A DNA stretch of 64,000 bases from positions 500,136,556 to 500,200,555 of the forward strand of contig NC_053392.1 in assembly GCF_905171765.1 (NCBI RefSeq). Direction: 5' to 3'. The position numbers were made by a program, and so were the translations under genes. Shown here piece after piece: positions 1-10,804 of the stretch; position 1 is the first letter of the stretch, and each line of letters starts with the position of its first letter. Origin of the DNA: Bufo bufo. Lineage: Eukaryota; Chordata; Amphibia; Anura; Bufonidae. The notes beneath the pieces were generated by a model. That model was not told the DNA's origin. It searched no databases and worked only from the letters and a program-made list of their open reading frames with translations.

Positions 1-1
1 G

Positions 2-599
2 ATGGCTCAACTTGATCAAGAGTTGCGTGATCGGATGGTGGACCTGGACCACCAGAGACAAACTGTGTCTAGATTGGAGAAGAAACAGAAGACGTTTGAC
101 CAGCTCCTGGTTGAAGAGAAATACATATCGGCTCAATATGCCGAAGAACGTGACCGAGCGGAGGCTGATGCTGGGGAGAAGGAGACCAAGGCCCTCTCCT
201 TGGCTAGAGCCCTTGAAAAAGCGCTTGAGGAGCGAGATAAATTTGAGAGGCTGAACAGGCAACTTAGAGCAGAGATGGAAAATCTCATGCGCTCAAAAGA
301 TGAGGTCGGGAAGAACGTCTATGGCAGGCATCCTCAAACTGCGGCCCTCCAGCTGTTGTAAAGCTACAACTCCCACAATGCCCTGCTGTAGACTGATACA
401 TGTAGGCTGTTTGGGCATGCTGGGAGTTATAGTTTTTCAACATACGGAGGGCCTGGTCTATGAGTTGGAGAAATCTAAGCGTGCTCTCGAGCAGCAGGTG
501 AAAAATGAGAAACCTGAAGAGGAGAGTCCTCTGAAAGACATCAAGAAGTCTAAGCCAGAGTCTGTTAAGAATGGGACTGGAGATGGTGGTGCCGGCTGA
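2..599 (+). pseudogene. Myosin II heavy-chain rod fragment fused to an unknown C-terminal tail, interrupted by a hAT MITE
   Basis: Seen: an open frame running in from the left edge encodes a heptad-rich coiled coil with blocks such as [30 protein letters not shown] and [14 protein letters not shown]. These are characteristic of the rod of smooth/non-muscle myosin II heavy chains. The frame breaks at 323, where a 132-bp MITE sits, and resumes at 456 with YELEKSKRALEQQV. Both halves repeat GTCTATG, so removing the MITE and one repeat puts the two halves back in phase. Homology stops after EQQV (about position 500). A lysine/glutamate-rich tail (PEEESPLKDIKKSKPESVKN region) then follows to the TGA at 597-599. 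The motor domain and most of the rod are not in the window. The join to a non-myosin tail 16 bp upstream of a candidate LTR suggests a retroelement-captured or chimeric retrocopy. An ordinary decayed retropseudogene next to an LTR is the alternative. The ATG at position 2 is internal, not a real start. Confidence 0.75.
324..455. mobile_element. hAT-type MITE inside the myosin frame
   Basis: A 132-bp insertion starting GCAGGCATCCTCAAACTGCG and ending GGAGGGCCTG. It is flanked by GTCTATG at 317-323 and 456-462. The interior carries the inverted pair GCTACAACTCCCACAATGCCC / GGGCATGCTGGGAGTTATAG. The same family appears at 11071-11217, 39801-39947, 47993-48139 and 59467-59613. The right arm is shortened relative to those copies. 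Seven matching bases are visible; the usual hAT duplication is 8, so the eighth has probably mutated. Confidence 0.8.
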
Positions 600-605
600 G
601 GCATG

Positions 606-615
606 ATAAAAGGGG
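606..615 (+). promoter_or_regulatory. Candidate polypurine tract
   Basis: ATAAAAGGGG lies immediately before a TGTTG that could begin a 3' LTR, 7 bp after the stop codon of the myosin-fusion frame. In LTR retroelements a purine run in this position primes plus-strand synthesis. The assignment depends on the LTR call that follows. Confidence 0.4.
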
Positions 616-898
616 TGTTGTTTGAATCGGGAGCGTGTCACCAAGGGGCCCGGCCTTGGTGGAGTAAAGGCAGGGCCAGTGCAACCATATAGGCGAACTA
701 GGCATTCGCCTATGGTGCCGGCCTGCTGGGGGCGCCCTGGTGGGCTCCCCCTGACTGGGGCTGCAGCCCTGGGCGAGCGGCTCTTGAGCCGCCCCCAGCG
801 CCATTACAGGGGGGCCAGGAGGTTGAGGTCCTTCTTAACCGCCTCCGGACTGCCTAATGCAGGATCGCGTTCCAGAGGCGGCTGTCTCAGGCAGAGTC

Positions 899-1318
899 AC
901 GCATCTATGCGTCATCTCGCAAGATCGGATCCGCAAAACACATACGGACGTCTGAATGGAGCCCTACAGGGGGGTGATCAGGGAGTCTATATGGGATGAT
1001 CACCCCCCTTTAAGGCTCCATTCAGACGTCCGTATGTGTTTTGCAGATCCATGGATCGGATCCGCAAAACACATACGGACGTCGGAATGGAGCCTTACAG
1101 GGGGGTGATCAGGGAGTCTATATGGGATGATCACCCCCCTGTAAGGCTCCATTCAGACGTCCGTATGTGTTTTGTGGATCCGCAAAACACATACGGACGT
1201 CTGAATGGAGCCTTACAGGGGGGTGATCAATGACAGGGTGGTGATCACCCCATATAGACTCCCTGATCACCCTCCTGTCATTGATCACCCCCCTGTAAGG
1301 CTCCATTCAGACATTTTT
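899..1318. repeat. Palindromic unit array inside T1
   Basis: Back-to-back copies of a unit running GGATCCGCAAAACACATACG to GGCTCCATTCAGACGTCCG, each largely its own reverse complement around a GGGGGGTGATCA/TGATCACCCCCC core. Direct and inverted copies alternate. Related units form the 191-bp array at 53941-55520. Open frames rich in PPV and DHP in this stretch follow from the repeat and are not genes. Confidence 0.8.
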
Positions 1319-4100
1319 TTGGCACAAGTTAGCGGAAATTTATTTATTTGTTTTTTTGTTTTTTCTTACAAAGTCTCATATTCCACTAACTTGTGTCAAA
1401 AAATAAAATCTCACATGAACTCACCATACCCCTCACGAAATCCAAATGCGTAAAATTTTTTAGACATTTATATTCCAGACTTCTTCTCACGCTTTAGGTC
1501 CCCTAAAATGCCAGGGCAGTATAAATACCCCACATGTGACCCCATTTCGGAAAGAAGACACCCCAAGGTATTCGCTGAGGGGCATATTGAGTCTATGAAA
1601 GATTGAAATTTTTGTCCCAAGTTAGCGGAAAGGGAGACTTTGTGAGAAAAAAAAATAAAAAATCAATTTCTGCTAACTTGTGCCAAAAAAATAATAATTC
1701 TATGAACTCGCCATGCCCCTCATTGAATACCTTGGGGTGTCTTCTTTCCAAAATGGGGTCACATGTGGGGTATTTATACTGCCCTGGCATTTTAGGGGCC
1801 CTAAGCGTGAGAAGAAGTCTGGGATCCAAATGTCTAAAAATGCCCTCCAAAAAGGAATTTGGGCCCCTTTGCGCATCTAGGCTGCAAAAAAGTGTCACAC
1901 ATGTGGTATCGTACTCAGGAGAAGTTGGGGAATGTGTTTTGGGGTGTCATTTTACATATACCCATGCTGGGTGAGATAAATATCTTGGTCAAATGCCAAC
2001 TTTGTATAAAAAAAATGGGAAAAGTTGTCTTTTAGAGAGATATTTCTCTCACCCAGCATAGGTATATGTAAAAAGACACCCCAAAACACATTGCCCTACT
2101 TCTTCTGAGTACGGCGATACCAGATGTGTGACACTTTATTGCAGCCTAGGTGGGCAAATGGGCCCACATTCCAATGTGTAAAAAATGCCCTGTAAAATCC
2201 GAAAGGTGCTCTTTGGAATGTGGGCCCCTTTGCCCACCTAGGCTGCAAAAAAGTGTCACACATGTGGTATCACCGTACTCAGGAGAAGTTGGGGAATGTG
2301 TTTTGGGGTGTCATTTTACATATACCCATGCTGGGTGAGAGAAATATCTTAGTCAAATGCCAACTTTGTATAAAAAAATGATGGGAAAAGTTGTCTTTTG
2401 CCGAGATATTTCTCTCACCCAGCATGGGTATATGTAAAAAGACACCCCAAAACACATTGCCCTACTTCTTCTGAGTACGGCGATACCAGATGTGTGACAC
2501 TTTTTTGCAGCCTAGGTGGGCAAATGGGCCCACATTCCAAAGAGCACCTTTCGGATTTCACAGGGCATTTTTTACACATTTTGATTTCAAACTACTTCTC
2601 ACGCATTAGGGCCCCTAAAATGCCAGGGCAGTATAACTACCCCACAAGTGACCCCATTTTGGAAAGAAGACACCCCAAGGTATTTCGTGAGGGGCATGGC
2701 GAGTTCCTAGAATTTTTTATTTTTTGTCACAAGTTAGCGGAAAATGATGATTTTTTATTTATTTATTTTTTCTTACAAAGTCTCATATTCCACTAACTTG
2801 TGACAAAAAATAAAAACTTCCATGAACTCACTATGCCTATCACGAAATACCTTGGGGTGTCTTCTTTCCAAAATGGGGTCACTTGTGGGGTAGTTATACT
2901 GCCCTGGCATTTTAGGGGCCCTAATGTGTGAGAAGTAGTTTGAAATCAAAATGTGTAAAAAATGCCCTGTGAAATCCGAAAGGTGCTCTTTGGAATATGG
3001 GCCCATTTGCCCACCTAGGCTGCAAAAAAGTGTCACACATCTGGTATCGCCGTACTCAGAAGAAGTAGGGCAATGTGTTTTGGGGTGTCTTTTTACATAT
3101 ACCCATGCTGGGTGAGAGAAATATCTCGGCAAAAGACAACTTTTCCCATTTTTTTATACAAAGTTGGCATTTGACCGAGATATTTATCTCACCCAGCATG
3201 GGTATATGTAAAATGACACCCCAAAACACATTGCCCAACTTCTCCTGAGTACGGCGATACCACATGTGTGACACTTTTTTGCAGCCTAGGTGGGCAAAGG
3301 GGCCCACATTCCAAAGAGCACCTTTAGGATTTCACAGGGCATTTTTTACACATTTTGATTTCAAACTACTTCCCACACATTAGGGCCCCTAAAATGCCAG
3401 GGCAGTATAACTACCCCACAAGTGACCCCATTTTGGAAAGAAGACACCCCAAGGTATTTCGTGATGGGCATAGTGAGTTCATGGAAGTTTTTATTTTTTG
3501 TCACAAGATAGTAGAATATGAGACTTTGTAAGAAAAAAAAAAAATCATCATTTTCCGCTAACTTGTGACGAAAAATAAAAACTTCCATGAACTCACTATG
3601 CCGATCAGCGAATACCTTAGGGTGTCTACTTTCCGAAATGGGGTTATTTGTTGGTTTTTTCTACTGTCTGGGCATTGTAGAACCTCAGGAAACATGACAG
3701 GTGCTCAGAAAGTCAGAGCTGCTTCAAAAAACGGAAATTCACATTTTTGTACCATAGTTTGTAAACGCTATAACTTTTACCCAAACCATTTTTTTTTTTT
3801 TACCCAAACATTTTTTTTTTATCAAAGACATGTAGAACAATAAATTTAGAGAAAAATTTATATATAGATGTCGTTTTATTTGAAAAATTTTACAACTGAA
3901 AGTGAAAAATGTCATTTTTTTGCAAAAATTTCGTTAAATTTCGATTAATAACAAAAAAAGTAAAAATGTCAGCAGCAATGAAATACCACCAAATGAAAGT
4001 TCTATTAGTGAGAAGAAAATGAGGTAAAATTCATTTGGGTGGTAAGTTGCATGAAAGAGCAATAAACTGTGAAAATAGTGTAGTGCAGATTGTAAAAAGT
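1319..4100. repeat. Alternating inverted ~385-bp modules inside T1
   Basis: The same module (landmarks CACAAGTTAGCGGAAA, GACACCCCAAGGTATT, CCCAGCATGGGTATATG, GTGTCACACATGTGGTAT) occurs repeatedly in alternating orientation. The turning points lie at T-rich/A-rich hinges (near 1345, 1650, 2770, 3540) and at TTTGTATAAAAAAATGGG cores (near 2010, 2375, 3150). The result is a zig-zag of head-to-head and tail-to-tail copies. Open frames here are repeat by-products. Confidence 0.8.
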
Positions 4101-4370
4101 GGTCTGGTCATTAAGGGTGTTTAAGCTAGGGGGGCTGAGGTGGTAAAATATGGCAGAGCAGGCATCTGCTTACCCTGATGGCAGGTGCCTGCTCTGCCAG
4201 TAAATTACCGGAGGAGAGGAGGCGGGTGGCAAGGGAGGCTGTTCTAGCAGCTCCCCACTCCTCCCTCGTGCGCCCTCTGTGATGCCGGAATATGACGTCA
4301 TTCCAGCCCCGGCATACTAAACGGCGCGCTGGAGGACTGAGGAGCTGCACCACACTGGACCCCAGGGAGG

Positions 4371-5530
4371 TGAGTGTGAGTGAGTGTCTGCCTGTGTATT
4401 TGTCAGTGAGTGAGTGTATGTATGTATGTCTTTCTGTCAGTAAATGTATGTGTGTCTGTCATTGAGTGTTTGTGTGTGTATGTCAGTGAATGAGTGTACA
4501 GTACAGACCAAAAGTTTGGACACACCTTCTCATTCAAAGAGTATTCTTTATTTTCATGACTATGAAAGCATCAAAACTATGAAGTAACACATGTGGAATT
4601 ATATACATAACAAACAAGTGTGAAACAACTGAAAATATGTCATATTCTAGGTTCTTCAAAGTAGCCACCTTTTGCTTTGATTACTTCTTTGCACACTCTT
4701 GGCATTCTCTTGATGAGCTTCATTGAAGGAGTTCCCAGAGATGCTTAGCACTTGTTGGCCCTTTTGCCTTCACTCTGCGGTCCAGCTCACCCCAAACCAT
4801 CTCGATTGGGTTCAGGTCCGGTGACTGTGGAGGCCAGGTCATCTGGCGCAGCACCCCATCACTCTCCTTCATGGTCAAATAGCCCTTACTTTCAAAGTTT
4901 TCCCAATTTTTCGGCTGACTGACTGACCTTCATTTCTTAAAGTAATGATGGCCACTCGTTTTTCTTTACTTAGCTGCTTTTTTCTTGCCATAATACAAAT
5001 TCTAACAGTCTATTCAGTAGGACTATCAGCTGTGTATCCACCTGACTTCTCCTCAACGCAATCGATGGTCCCAACCCCATTTATAAGGCAAGAAATCCCA
5101 CTTATTAAACCTGACAGGGCACACCTGTGAAGTGAAAACCATTTCAGGGGACTACCTCTTGAAGCTCATCAAGAGAATGCCAAGAGTGTGCAAAGCAGTA
5201 ATCAAAGCAAAAGGTGGCTACTTTGAAGAACCTAGAATATGACATAGAAGGTGTGTCCAAACTTTTGGTCTGTACTGTATGTCAGTGAGTGTGGATGTCT
5301 GTCGGTCAGTAAGTGTCTGTGTGTTTGTCAGTGAGTATGTGTATGTTTGTCAGTGAGTATATGTGTGTGTTTGTCTGCCAGTGAGTGAGTGAGTTTCTGT
5401 GTGTGTGTGTTTCAGTGGGTAGGTGTATGTCTGTCAGTGAGTGTATGTCTGTCTGTCAGTGAGTTTCTGTGTACGTCATTCAGTGAGTGTGTGTCTGTCA
5501 GTGTGTGTGTCTGTCAGTGAGTGAGTGACA
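4371..5530 (+). repeat. GTCAGTGAGTGT minisatellite, interrupted
   Basis: Degenerate tandem repeat of TGTCAGTGAGTGTNTGTCTG type on both sides of the Tc1-like insertion (4371-4496 and 5280-5530). It is part of the right half of the hAT element. Confidence 0.85.
4499..5277. mobile_element. Internally deleted Tc1-like element
   Basis: Inverted ends CAGTACAGACCAAAAGTTTG and CAAACTTTTGGTCTGTACTG are flanked by TA (4497-4498 and 5278-5279). Long subterminal inverted homology surrounds CTTCAAAGTAGCCACCTTTT. About 780 bp long, with recognisable minus-strand transposase remnants near 4690-4870 but no intact frame. TA duplication and end structure are those of the Tc1/mariner superfamily. Confidence 0.85.
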
Positions 5531-6136
5531 TGAGGGGGCGGTAAAATGGATCTTTGCCTAGGGCGGCAAAAATCCTTGCACCGGCCCTGAGTAAAGGCCT
5601 CTAGATAGGTGGCCACTAAGTTAGCTGGTGGACACCAATATAGTTAGAATAGCCGGTTCCAGCTAGTCCGGGGCAGGCTTTTACTGGGAACAGGCAATGT
5701 GCTGGATGGGTGCCTGTTAGGGCATGCTCACGTCCAGGGATTCCATTTAATCTGGTTGCTGGAATTGGGTGTGTCTCACTCTGGAGAGTGTGCAGACAGA
5801 GGCCTGGTGAGGCTCTGTCAGTGTGGTCTCAGTTGGGCAAGGCTGAGGGGCCACAAAGCTATGTAATAGCCTGAACTTTGGGGGACTCAGCGATGCCCCG
5901 GAACAAGTGTTGAAAGGTCAGAGTTGGGAGGACTGCTAGACCACAACCCCCTCTAAAGCTACTGCACTTGTTACAGCCTGAGGGCTGGTGAACTGTATGT
6001 CTGGGGTAAGCCGCACCTAGTTCCATGTGTGAACGCTATCGTATAGCCGAGTTAGGGATACAATGTTTATTATGTTTAGGTAGAGCCCAGACGGGCAGGC
6101 TTTTGTTTTATGCCATGCGGTGTATGAAGAGTGTCA

Positions 6137-6142
6137 AATAAA
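6137..6142 (+). terminator. AATAAA polyadenylation signal in the candidate LTR
   Basis: AATAAA about 80 bp before the proposed LTR end, the position expected for an LTR polyadenylation signal. It fits the LTR reading but is weak evidence alone. Confidence 0.4.
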
Positions 6143-6223
6143 TCGCACTGTTTGGACCTGAAACCCAGTGGCTATGAAGATAATTCTGTGAGAATGACCC
6201 CTGAATAAGAGACGATCCCTACA

Positions 6224-7249
6224 GGGGGCTTGGCCTAAATACTACTCCATACACTAAAATGCTGCATATTTGGAGTAAAACTATGCGAATATGTAGGTGG
6301 TATAAACTTACATAGACAGATTTTTTTGGCGCAGAGACACATTGTTTGGCACACAGACAAAATTCTAGCATTAATTTGGTTCAGGATTTATAATACTCCA
6401 AAGTTACAAAGGTCCATGCGCCAGATGGGTAAATTTGTCTTATATTAAGACTGTGATTGGTATTCTTAGACAGTGTAAAGTACAGCGCGATTAGTAAATC
6501 TGCCTCAATGTGTTTGAGTCTCTTTATTGATTATTATAGACAACTTATTGTAACTCATATTAGCTAACAGAGACTGGGGATCTTCATGGTGGTGACCAGA
6601 CCAAGCTCTGGAGGTGACATGAAGAAGATGGTAATGACACGGCTCAGAAATACATCTATACAATAGTTAGTATTTTATGGCAATTATAAATGCCATTATG
6701 AATATTTAGTGCCCATTAACAGAAGATAAGACGGGGCGGACATATTTTTGAAGAACTTGTAACAAGGAGTGCTTGGCAGTGTGAGCAAGTTAAACTTTAT
6801 TTAAAGTCATCTCACACCTTAACCTGTCACAGGTAGACAGAGTAGTCATCAACTGAGATTGGGAACATTAACCACCCCGGAGTCCCACCAAGAGTGGTTA
6901 TGCCTCTGTTTTCCATGTCCTTTATACTTCGGGAGAGGGTCACACCTCCACTGGTCACAGTAGGAATTATCTACTACCAAATGGAACCCCCAAGGGTAAG
7001 GGTTATACTCTCAGCCTTTAGATGCACCACGAACCTTGAAATAACTACCATTTACCGGGGTGAAACCACTCTTCCTCATCAGGTGGTTGGTCACTTAGTA
7101 AAAACGTGCCAGAAATAACATGCATACTCAGTGCTGGACAAGGGTGACTAGAGCCTTTCAGTAAAATATATTATGGGGGCCCACTATGCATCCACATGCA
7201 ATTATCAGGTATAAACCATTCCCAAATTTTCGACCACAGCATTCCACAA
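6224..7249. other. Stretch without recognised gene
   Basis: AT-rich sequence with no coherent open frame and no terminal repeats that I could pair. Short frames (for example 6894-7118) show no recognisable motif. Confidence 0.5.
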
Positions 7250-7560
7250 ACACTTCAATAGAAAAAGTAGCTGCTATTGCATGCGGTCATGTCTCCACTG
7301 AAATGCACTACAGACTTTTGGTAATAATGGTAATATGGTATCAAAAAATGTTTAAAGAGCAACTTTTCCCAATAATCCAGGAGTGGGTAATGAACAATGC
7401 TTTTTCTGTCATGATGGTGCACCATGTCACAATGCATAAGTGGGTGGCTTGGGGAACAAAACATTGAAACTTTGGGTCTATGACGGGGAAACTCCCTAGA
7501 TCTCAATCCCTTTGTGGAAACTGAAGTCAATCCTCAAAAGGCGGGTGGCCATACAGTGTT
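7250..7560 (+). pseudogene. Decayed Tc1/mariner-type transposase fragment
   Basis: Across broken frames, pieces resembling the catalytic core of Tc1-like transposases can be read. There is a KEQLFPIIQEWV-like block, then CATGATGGTGCACCATGTCAC (HDGAPCH), then a GLGNKTLKLW-like block, then a degenerate DLNPF where DLNPIE would be expected. At least two frameshifts separate the pieces, and no terminal repeats were found. It is a relic of the DD-E core only. Confidence 0.5.
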
Positions 7561-8067
7561 TCACAGAACCATCTGAGAAAGGCTCTCAGCTAGGCAATGG
7601 ATATGGTCAATACAACTTGTACAGTTCATTTAAAGGCACAGAGATGTTTTTAATTATCCTATTCGTGACGCCAATTCAGATGCAACGTGCGGACACCCTA
7701 GGGGTGGTGTGCGTGAGCGTACTAGTGATAAGGTGCCGAGGATAGTAGTACTCACGGTTAAGTTGTCCCTCTGGGCCGGCGTGCAGTAGATGTGAAGACA
7801 GCACAAAATCCTCCAGGGCACTCTCGGTTGCAGGGAACACCAGCCAGATGGAAGTTGAGGTGCCCTTGATGGTAATTGGTGTTAGTTGCTTTTGCGGCTG
7901 GACCCCTGGTTCGTGACGCCAGCACCGTTAGGTGCAAATGTGGAGAGGAAGTGAAATGATGAGAGAGGAAGTAGTTGAACCAAACAGGAACTTTACTTGT
8001 CGGTTGTAGTCTTGCAGTGAATAACATTTGGTAGCAGCACTTTGTATTGCATGATTGCATGAAATCC
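7561..8067. other. Unrecognised stretch with two TTCGTGACGCCA motifs
   Basis: The motif TTCGTGACGCCA occurs twice (around 7662 and 7911) about 250 bp apart in otherwise non-coding sequence. It may be an old LTR fragment, but no ends could be defined. Confidence 0.3.
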
Positions 8068-8243
8068 ACAACTCAATGCAATATAGAGTACAAAATTGCA
8101 TAATAATTACAAGTGCTACACTATAAGTGAGAGATACTTGGCAAATCGTTTTGTACAAAATTATTTGAGCCCGTCTGCCACTTATAGTGTAGCACTTGTA
8201 ATTATTATGCAATTTTGTACTCTATATTGCAGTGAGTTGTCGC
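8068..8243. repeat. Inverted repeat, third copy at 8655-8790
   Basis: Arms 8068-8131 and 8181-8243 are reverse complements (core GTGCTACACTATAAGTG / CACTTATAGTGTAGCAC) separated by a loop ending in GAGCCCGTCTG. A third copy at 8655-8790 is collinear with the right arm plus the reversed loop. The left arm and loop therefore look like an inverted duplicate of the 8655-8790 sequence. Confidence 0.8.
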
Positions 8244-8260
8244 ATTGCATGTTTTTGTCT

Positions 8261-9194
8261 TTTAATGTTGTTCCCTGCCATAGCAATGTGCTCCTGCGGT
8301 TTGGTATGTGCTGACTGACCCCCTTTTTTTGTCTTTTCTTTGCAGTTTGTACTGGAGGTGTGGCTGCCTCCTCGGTCATGCACTCCTGACCACCCTGTCT
8401 GCCCTGTAGGCTGCTTTTAATTAGTGTTAGTACATAGTCAGGCCTGCTCCCCCTCACTCACTGAAGCCATGGCACCAGGAGTGAGATAGTTTGTGGACTC
8501 TCACTGCAGTCCTTGGTGGCCATTTGGCGCCGGTGGTGTTTTGGAGTGGGCCTGCTGTGGAACCTACACTCCCTGAAGTGTATGGTAGCCGTCATGGCAC
8601 CTAACAGGTAGAATTTAGCGTAGGAACCCGTCTAACAGAGATCGCCTTGACGTGCGGCAGACGGGCTCAAATAATTTTGTACAAAACGATTTGCCAAGTA
8701 TGTCTCACTTATAGTGTAGCACTTGTAATTATTATGCAATTTTGTACTCTATATTGCAGTGAGTTGTCGCATTGCATGTTTTTGTCTTTTATTGCATGAC
8801 ATTGGGAAAGATGATAAAGCTGCAAATTCCCATTGGCAGGCTCTGTGAGGCGCTGTATGTAGGTTCCAGCTTAACTTACTTATGCTGGAGTGGTGAAGAT
8901 ACTCTACTTGGTTCCTGGTCTTGCTCAGGCTTTCTATCCTTGCAATAATATGAATATTGAACACAACTTTGTACTTAGTTGTCAGGTGGTGTCCAGGTGC
9001 TGGAAGCTTCTCCTGGTCACTTAGTGCTGTGGAGTCCTTAAGCTGGTAATGCTCTAACCTCCACAAATCCAAGTAGATTAACTCCTGGGGCAAAGCACAG
9101 GAGGATAGAGACAGAGTCTGTCTCCTAGACTCCTCTCCTCCCTCCTTCCTCTCTCTCCCCACACTCTCTACTCACTCTAACTTCCTGTGGCTGG
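8261..9194. other. Non-coding stretch between repeat modules
   Basis: Apart from the third repeat copy (8655-8790) nothing could be assigned. A purine/pyrimidine-rich tract lies at 9105-9165 (CTCCTCTCCTCCCTCCTTCC on the plus strand). No gene is supported. Confidence 0.4.
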
Positions 9195-9209
9195 CCTATT
9201 TAAATGATG

Positions 9210-10422
9210 TAGTAGGTAGAACAAAGGAATACAGCGGCTCACCCCCTCACTGTATGGATAAGGTGCTCACCCTCAGGTCTCACCCTCAGGACCACAAGAA
9301 ACAAAGGAGGTGTAAGCAATATGAAGGGGCACACTCAGAAGGGAAACACAATTGGTGAAGATAATAATGTACTTTTATTATTCTAAAAACATACCCCTAA
9401 AAATTATATAAAACATACATATAGACACACATATAACCCATGAATAGTAAATAGCGCTAACAATCAATATTGCACTATGGTGGGAAAAAGGATAAAGCCG
9501 CTGTAGGCGTGCTGGTAAATCATGAAACAGCAATATCCCAATAAATATATGGCAGCGTGCCGGCAATGTCCCAATAAGAGTCCTATTCCCGTTAGGCGTA
9601 GATTCTGCTGGCCCTTCCTCAGTGGCCACTGAGGAAGGGGCGTAAGACCCTGAAACGCGTCTGGCATTACAGAGTGAGCGTGGAATCATACAAAGGAAAA
9701 AGGAAGCCTGAAACCAAAAGAGAAAAGCAAAAAGACCTGCTTGAATCAAAGAGCTGGAGGAGCAGTCGCTTAATAGTGACGTTAGCAGAGCGTCTATCCG
9801 GTCCCCTAGACAACCAGGTCACGTGGGACGCCGCGCACGGCCGAGTACACCACGTGGGACGCTCCTAGTGTACGGCCACCTGGGAACAGCGCTGCGGAGA
9901 GGCAGTGAAGAGGGGTAAGACAGGGCTCGTATATGAGCATTGCAAGGTGCATGAAGAGACTGTAAGTAACGAGACTATCAGCCTCATTGTGAAGTCAGTA
10001 ATATCGACCTTAACTGATATTCGTCACTGAATGTGCTTGATATACGTTATTGGATACTGGAACTGTGTTGCAATATAATTACTGCTCAGTCTGGTTTCGG
10101 CCATATTGCTAAAGAGATACCAGCAGAATCTACGCCTAACGGGAATAGGACTCTTATTGGGACATTGCCATCACGCTGCCATATATTTAATTGGGAACAT
10201 TGCTGTTTCATGATTTACCAGCACAACTACAGAGGCTTTATCCTTTTCCACACCATAGTGCAATATTGATTGTTAGCGGTATTTACTATTCATGGGTTAT
10301 ATGTGTGTCTATATGTATGTTTTATATAATTTTTAGGGGTATGTTTTTAGAATAATAAAAGTACATTATTATCTTCACCAATTGTGTTTCCCTTCTGATT
10401 GTGCCCCTTCATATTGCTTACA
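9210..10422. mobile_element. Fold-back element with 15-bp target duplication
   Basis: Flanked by CCTATTTAAATGATG at 9195-9209 and 10423-10437. Two ~300-bp arms (about 9310-9612 and 10116-10425) are reverse complements, with landmarks AACACAATTGGTGAAGATAA and CGTTAGGCGTAGATTCTGCT. The loop holds a CACTGAGGAAGGGGCGTAAG ... CTGAAACGCGT block. Long, variable target duplications are typical of LINE-type or Penelope-type target-primed insertion, not of cut-and-paste transposons. No coding frame is visible. Confidence 0.7.
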
Positions 10423-10437
10423 CCTATTTAAATGATG

Positions 10438-10804
10438 CAATAGAGACCTCTAGTGTTGGCAAAGTGTAGTGCGTTTGAACAGCCTGAAATAGGAATTTAG
10501 CATCATATAATATAGGCAAAATGCAGTGCAAAATGACATGAAATGGAAATATCATTTTGGAGTGGCCCATACACATATAAGTGTGACACTACAGATCACA
10601 GACCTGCTCCTGTCCCTGTGTGGATTTAGACATTAAAGGGGTTGTCCGAGTTATGAAAAAAAAATATATAGCACTGAAAATCTGATATATAACTGAGCTA
10701 AGCAAGTTTTATGCAAAATATATATATATATATTTTTCCTCATTTCCCTGGTTCTTTTCTGGGCCTTTGTTTACATGCAATAAAAACAATCTCTGCCCCT
10801 TCCC
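10438..10804. other. Non-coding stretch with a TTAA-type MITE end
   Basis: At 10633 the sequence TTAAAGGGGTTGTCCGAGTT resembles one terminus of a TTAA-duplicating MITE. The opposite end was not found nearby. An (AT)n tract lies at 10719-10731. No gene. Confidence 0.4.

Larger units (their letters stand above)
835..4147 (-). mobile_element. Giant palindromic TTAA-flanked element (copy T1)
   Basis: Starts at TTAA (835-838) followed by CCGCCTCCGGACTGCC. It ends, read in reverse, as CCACCTCAGCCCCCC next to TAAA (4144-4147, a one-base-mutated TTAA). It is the same family as 50727-55904 in opposite orientation. It holds BamHI-like GGATCC palindromic units (899-1318), then alternating inverted modules (1319-4100). 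No transposase frame is visible. TTAA duplication points to piggyBac- or Kolobok-type mobilisation; which one cannot be decided from the ends alone. Confidence 0.7.
671..5589. mobile_element. Non-autonomous hAT element, ~4.9 kb
   Basis: Ends are CAGGGCCAGTGCAA at the left and TTGCACCGGCCCTG at the right, an imperfect inverted repeat. They are flanked by an 8-bp direct repeat AGTAAAGG (663-670 and 5590-5597). CAGGG ends with 8-bp duplications are the hallmark of hAT transposons. No transposase frame is visible. The interior is filled by a TTAA-flanked palindromic element, a GTCAGTGAGTGT minisatellite and a deleted Tc1-like element, so it was mobilised in trans. Confidence 0.85.
616..6223 (+). 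mobile_element. Candidate 3' LTR (TGTTG...TACA), split by a hAT element
   Basis: The sequence begins TGTTGTTTGAATC directly after a purine tract and can be followed past the hAT insertion to a CCCTACA end at 6223. Without the insertion and its duplication it is about 680 bp. It contains an AATAAA near its 3' end (6137-6142). TGT...ACA ends are normal for LTRs. The matching 5' LTR and the target duplication would lie left of the window, so this is inference. A host 3' UTR is the alternative. Confidence 0.45.

Noticed and set aside
1593..3843. Many 60-130-codon frames in both orientations
   Set aside because: They recur with each inverted module of T1 and T2, and the peptide changes with orientation. 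This is the pattern of an uncoded repeat.
4945..5130. 61-codon frame with a hydrophobic start as a secreted peptide
   Set aside because: It lies within the deleted Tc1-like element between its inverted repeats and is remnant transposon sequence.
9464..9749. Hydrophobic minus-strand frames in the fold-back element as membrane proteins
   Set aside because: They lie in inverted-repeat arms and loop, and the matching arm does not preserve the frame.
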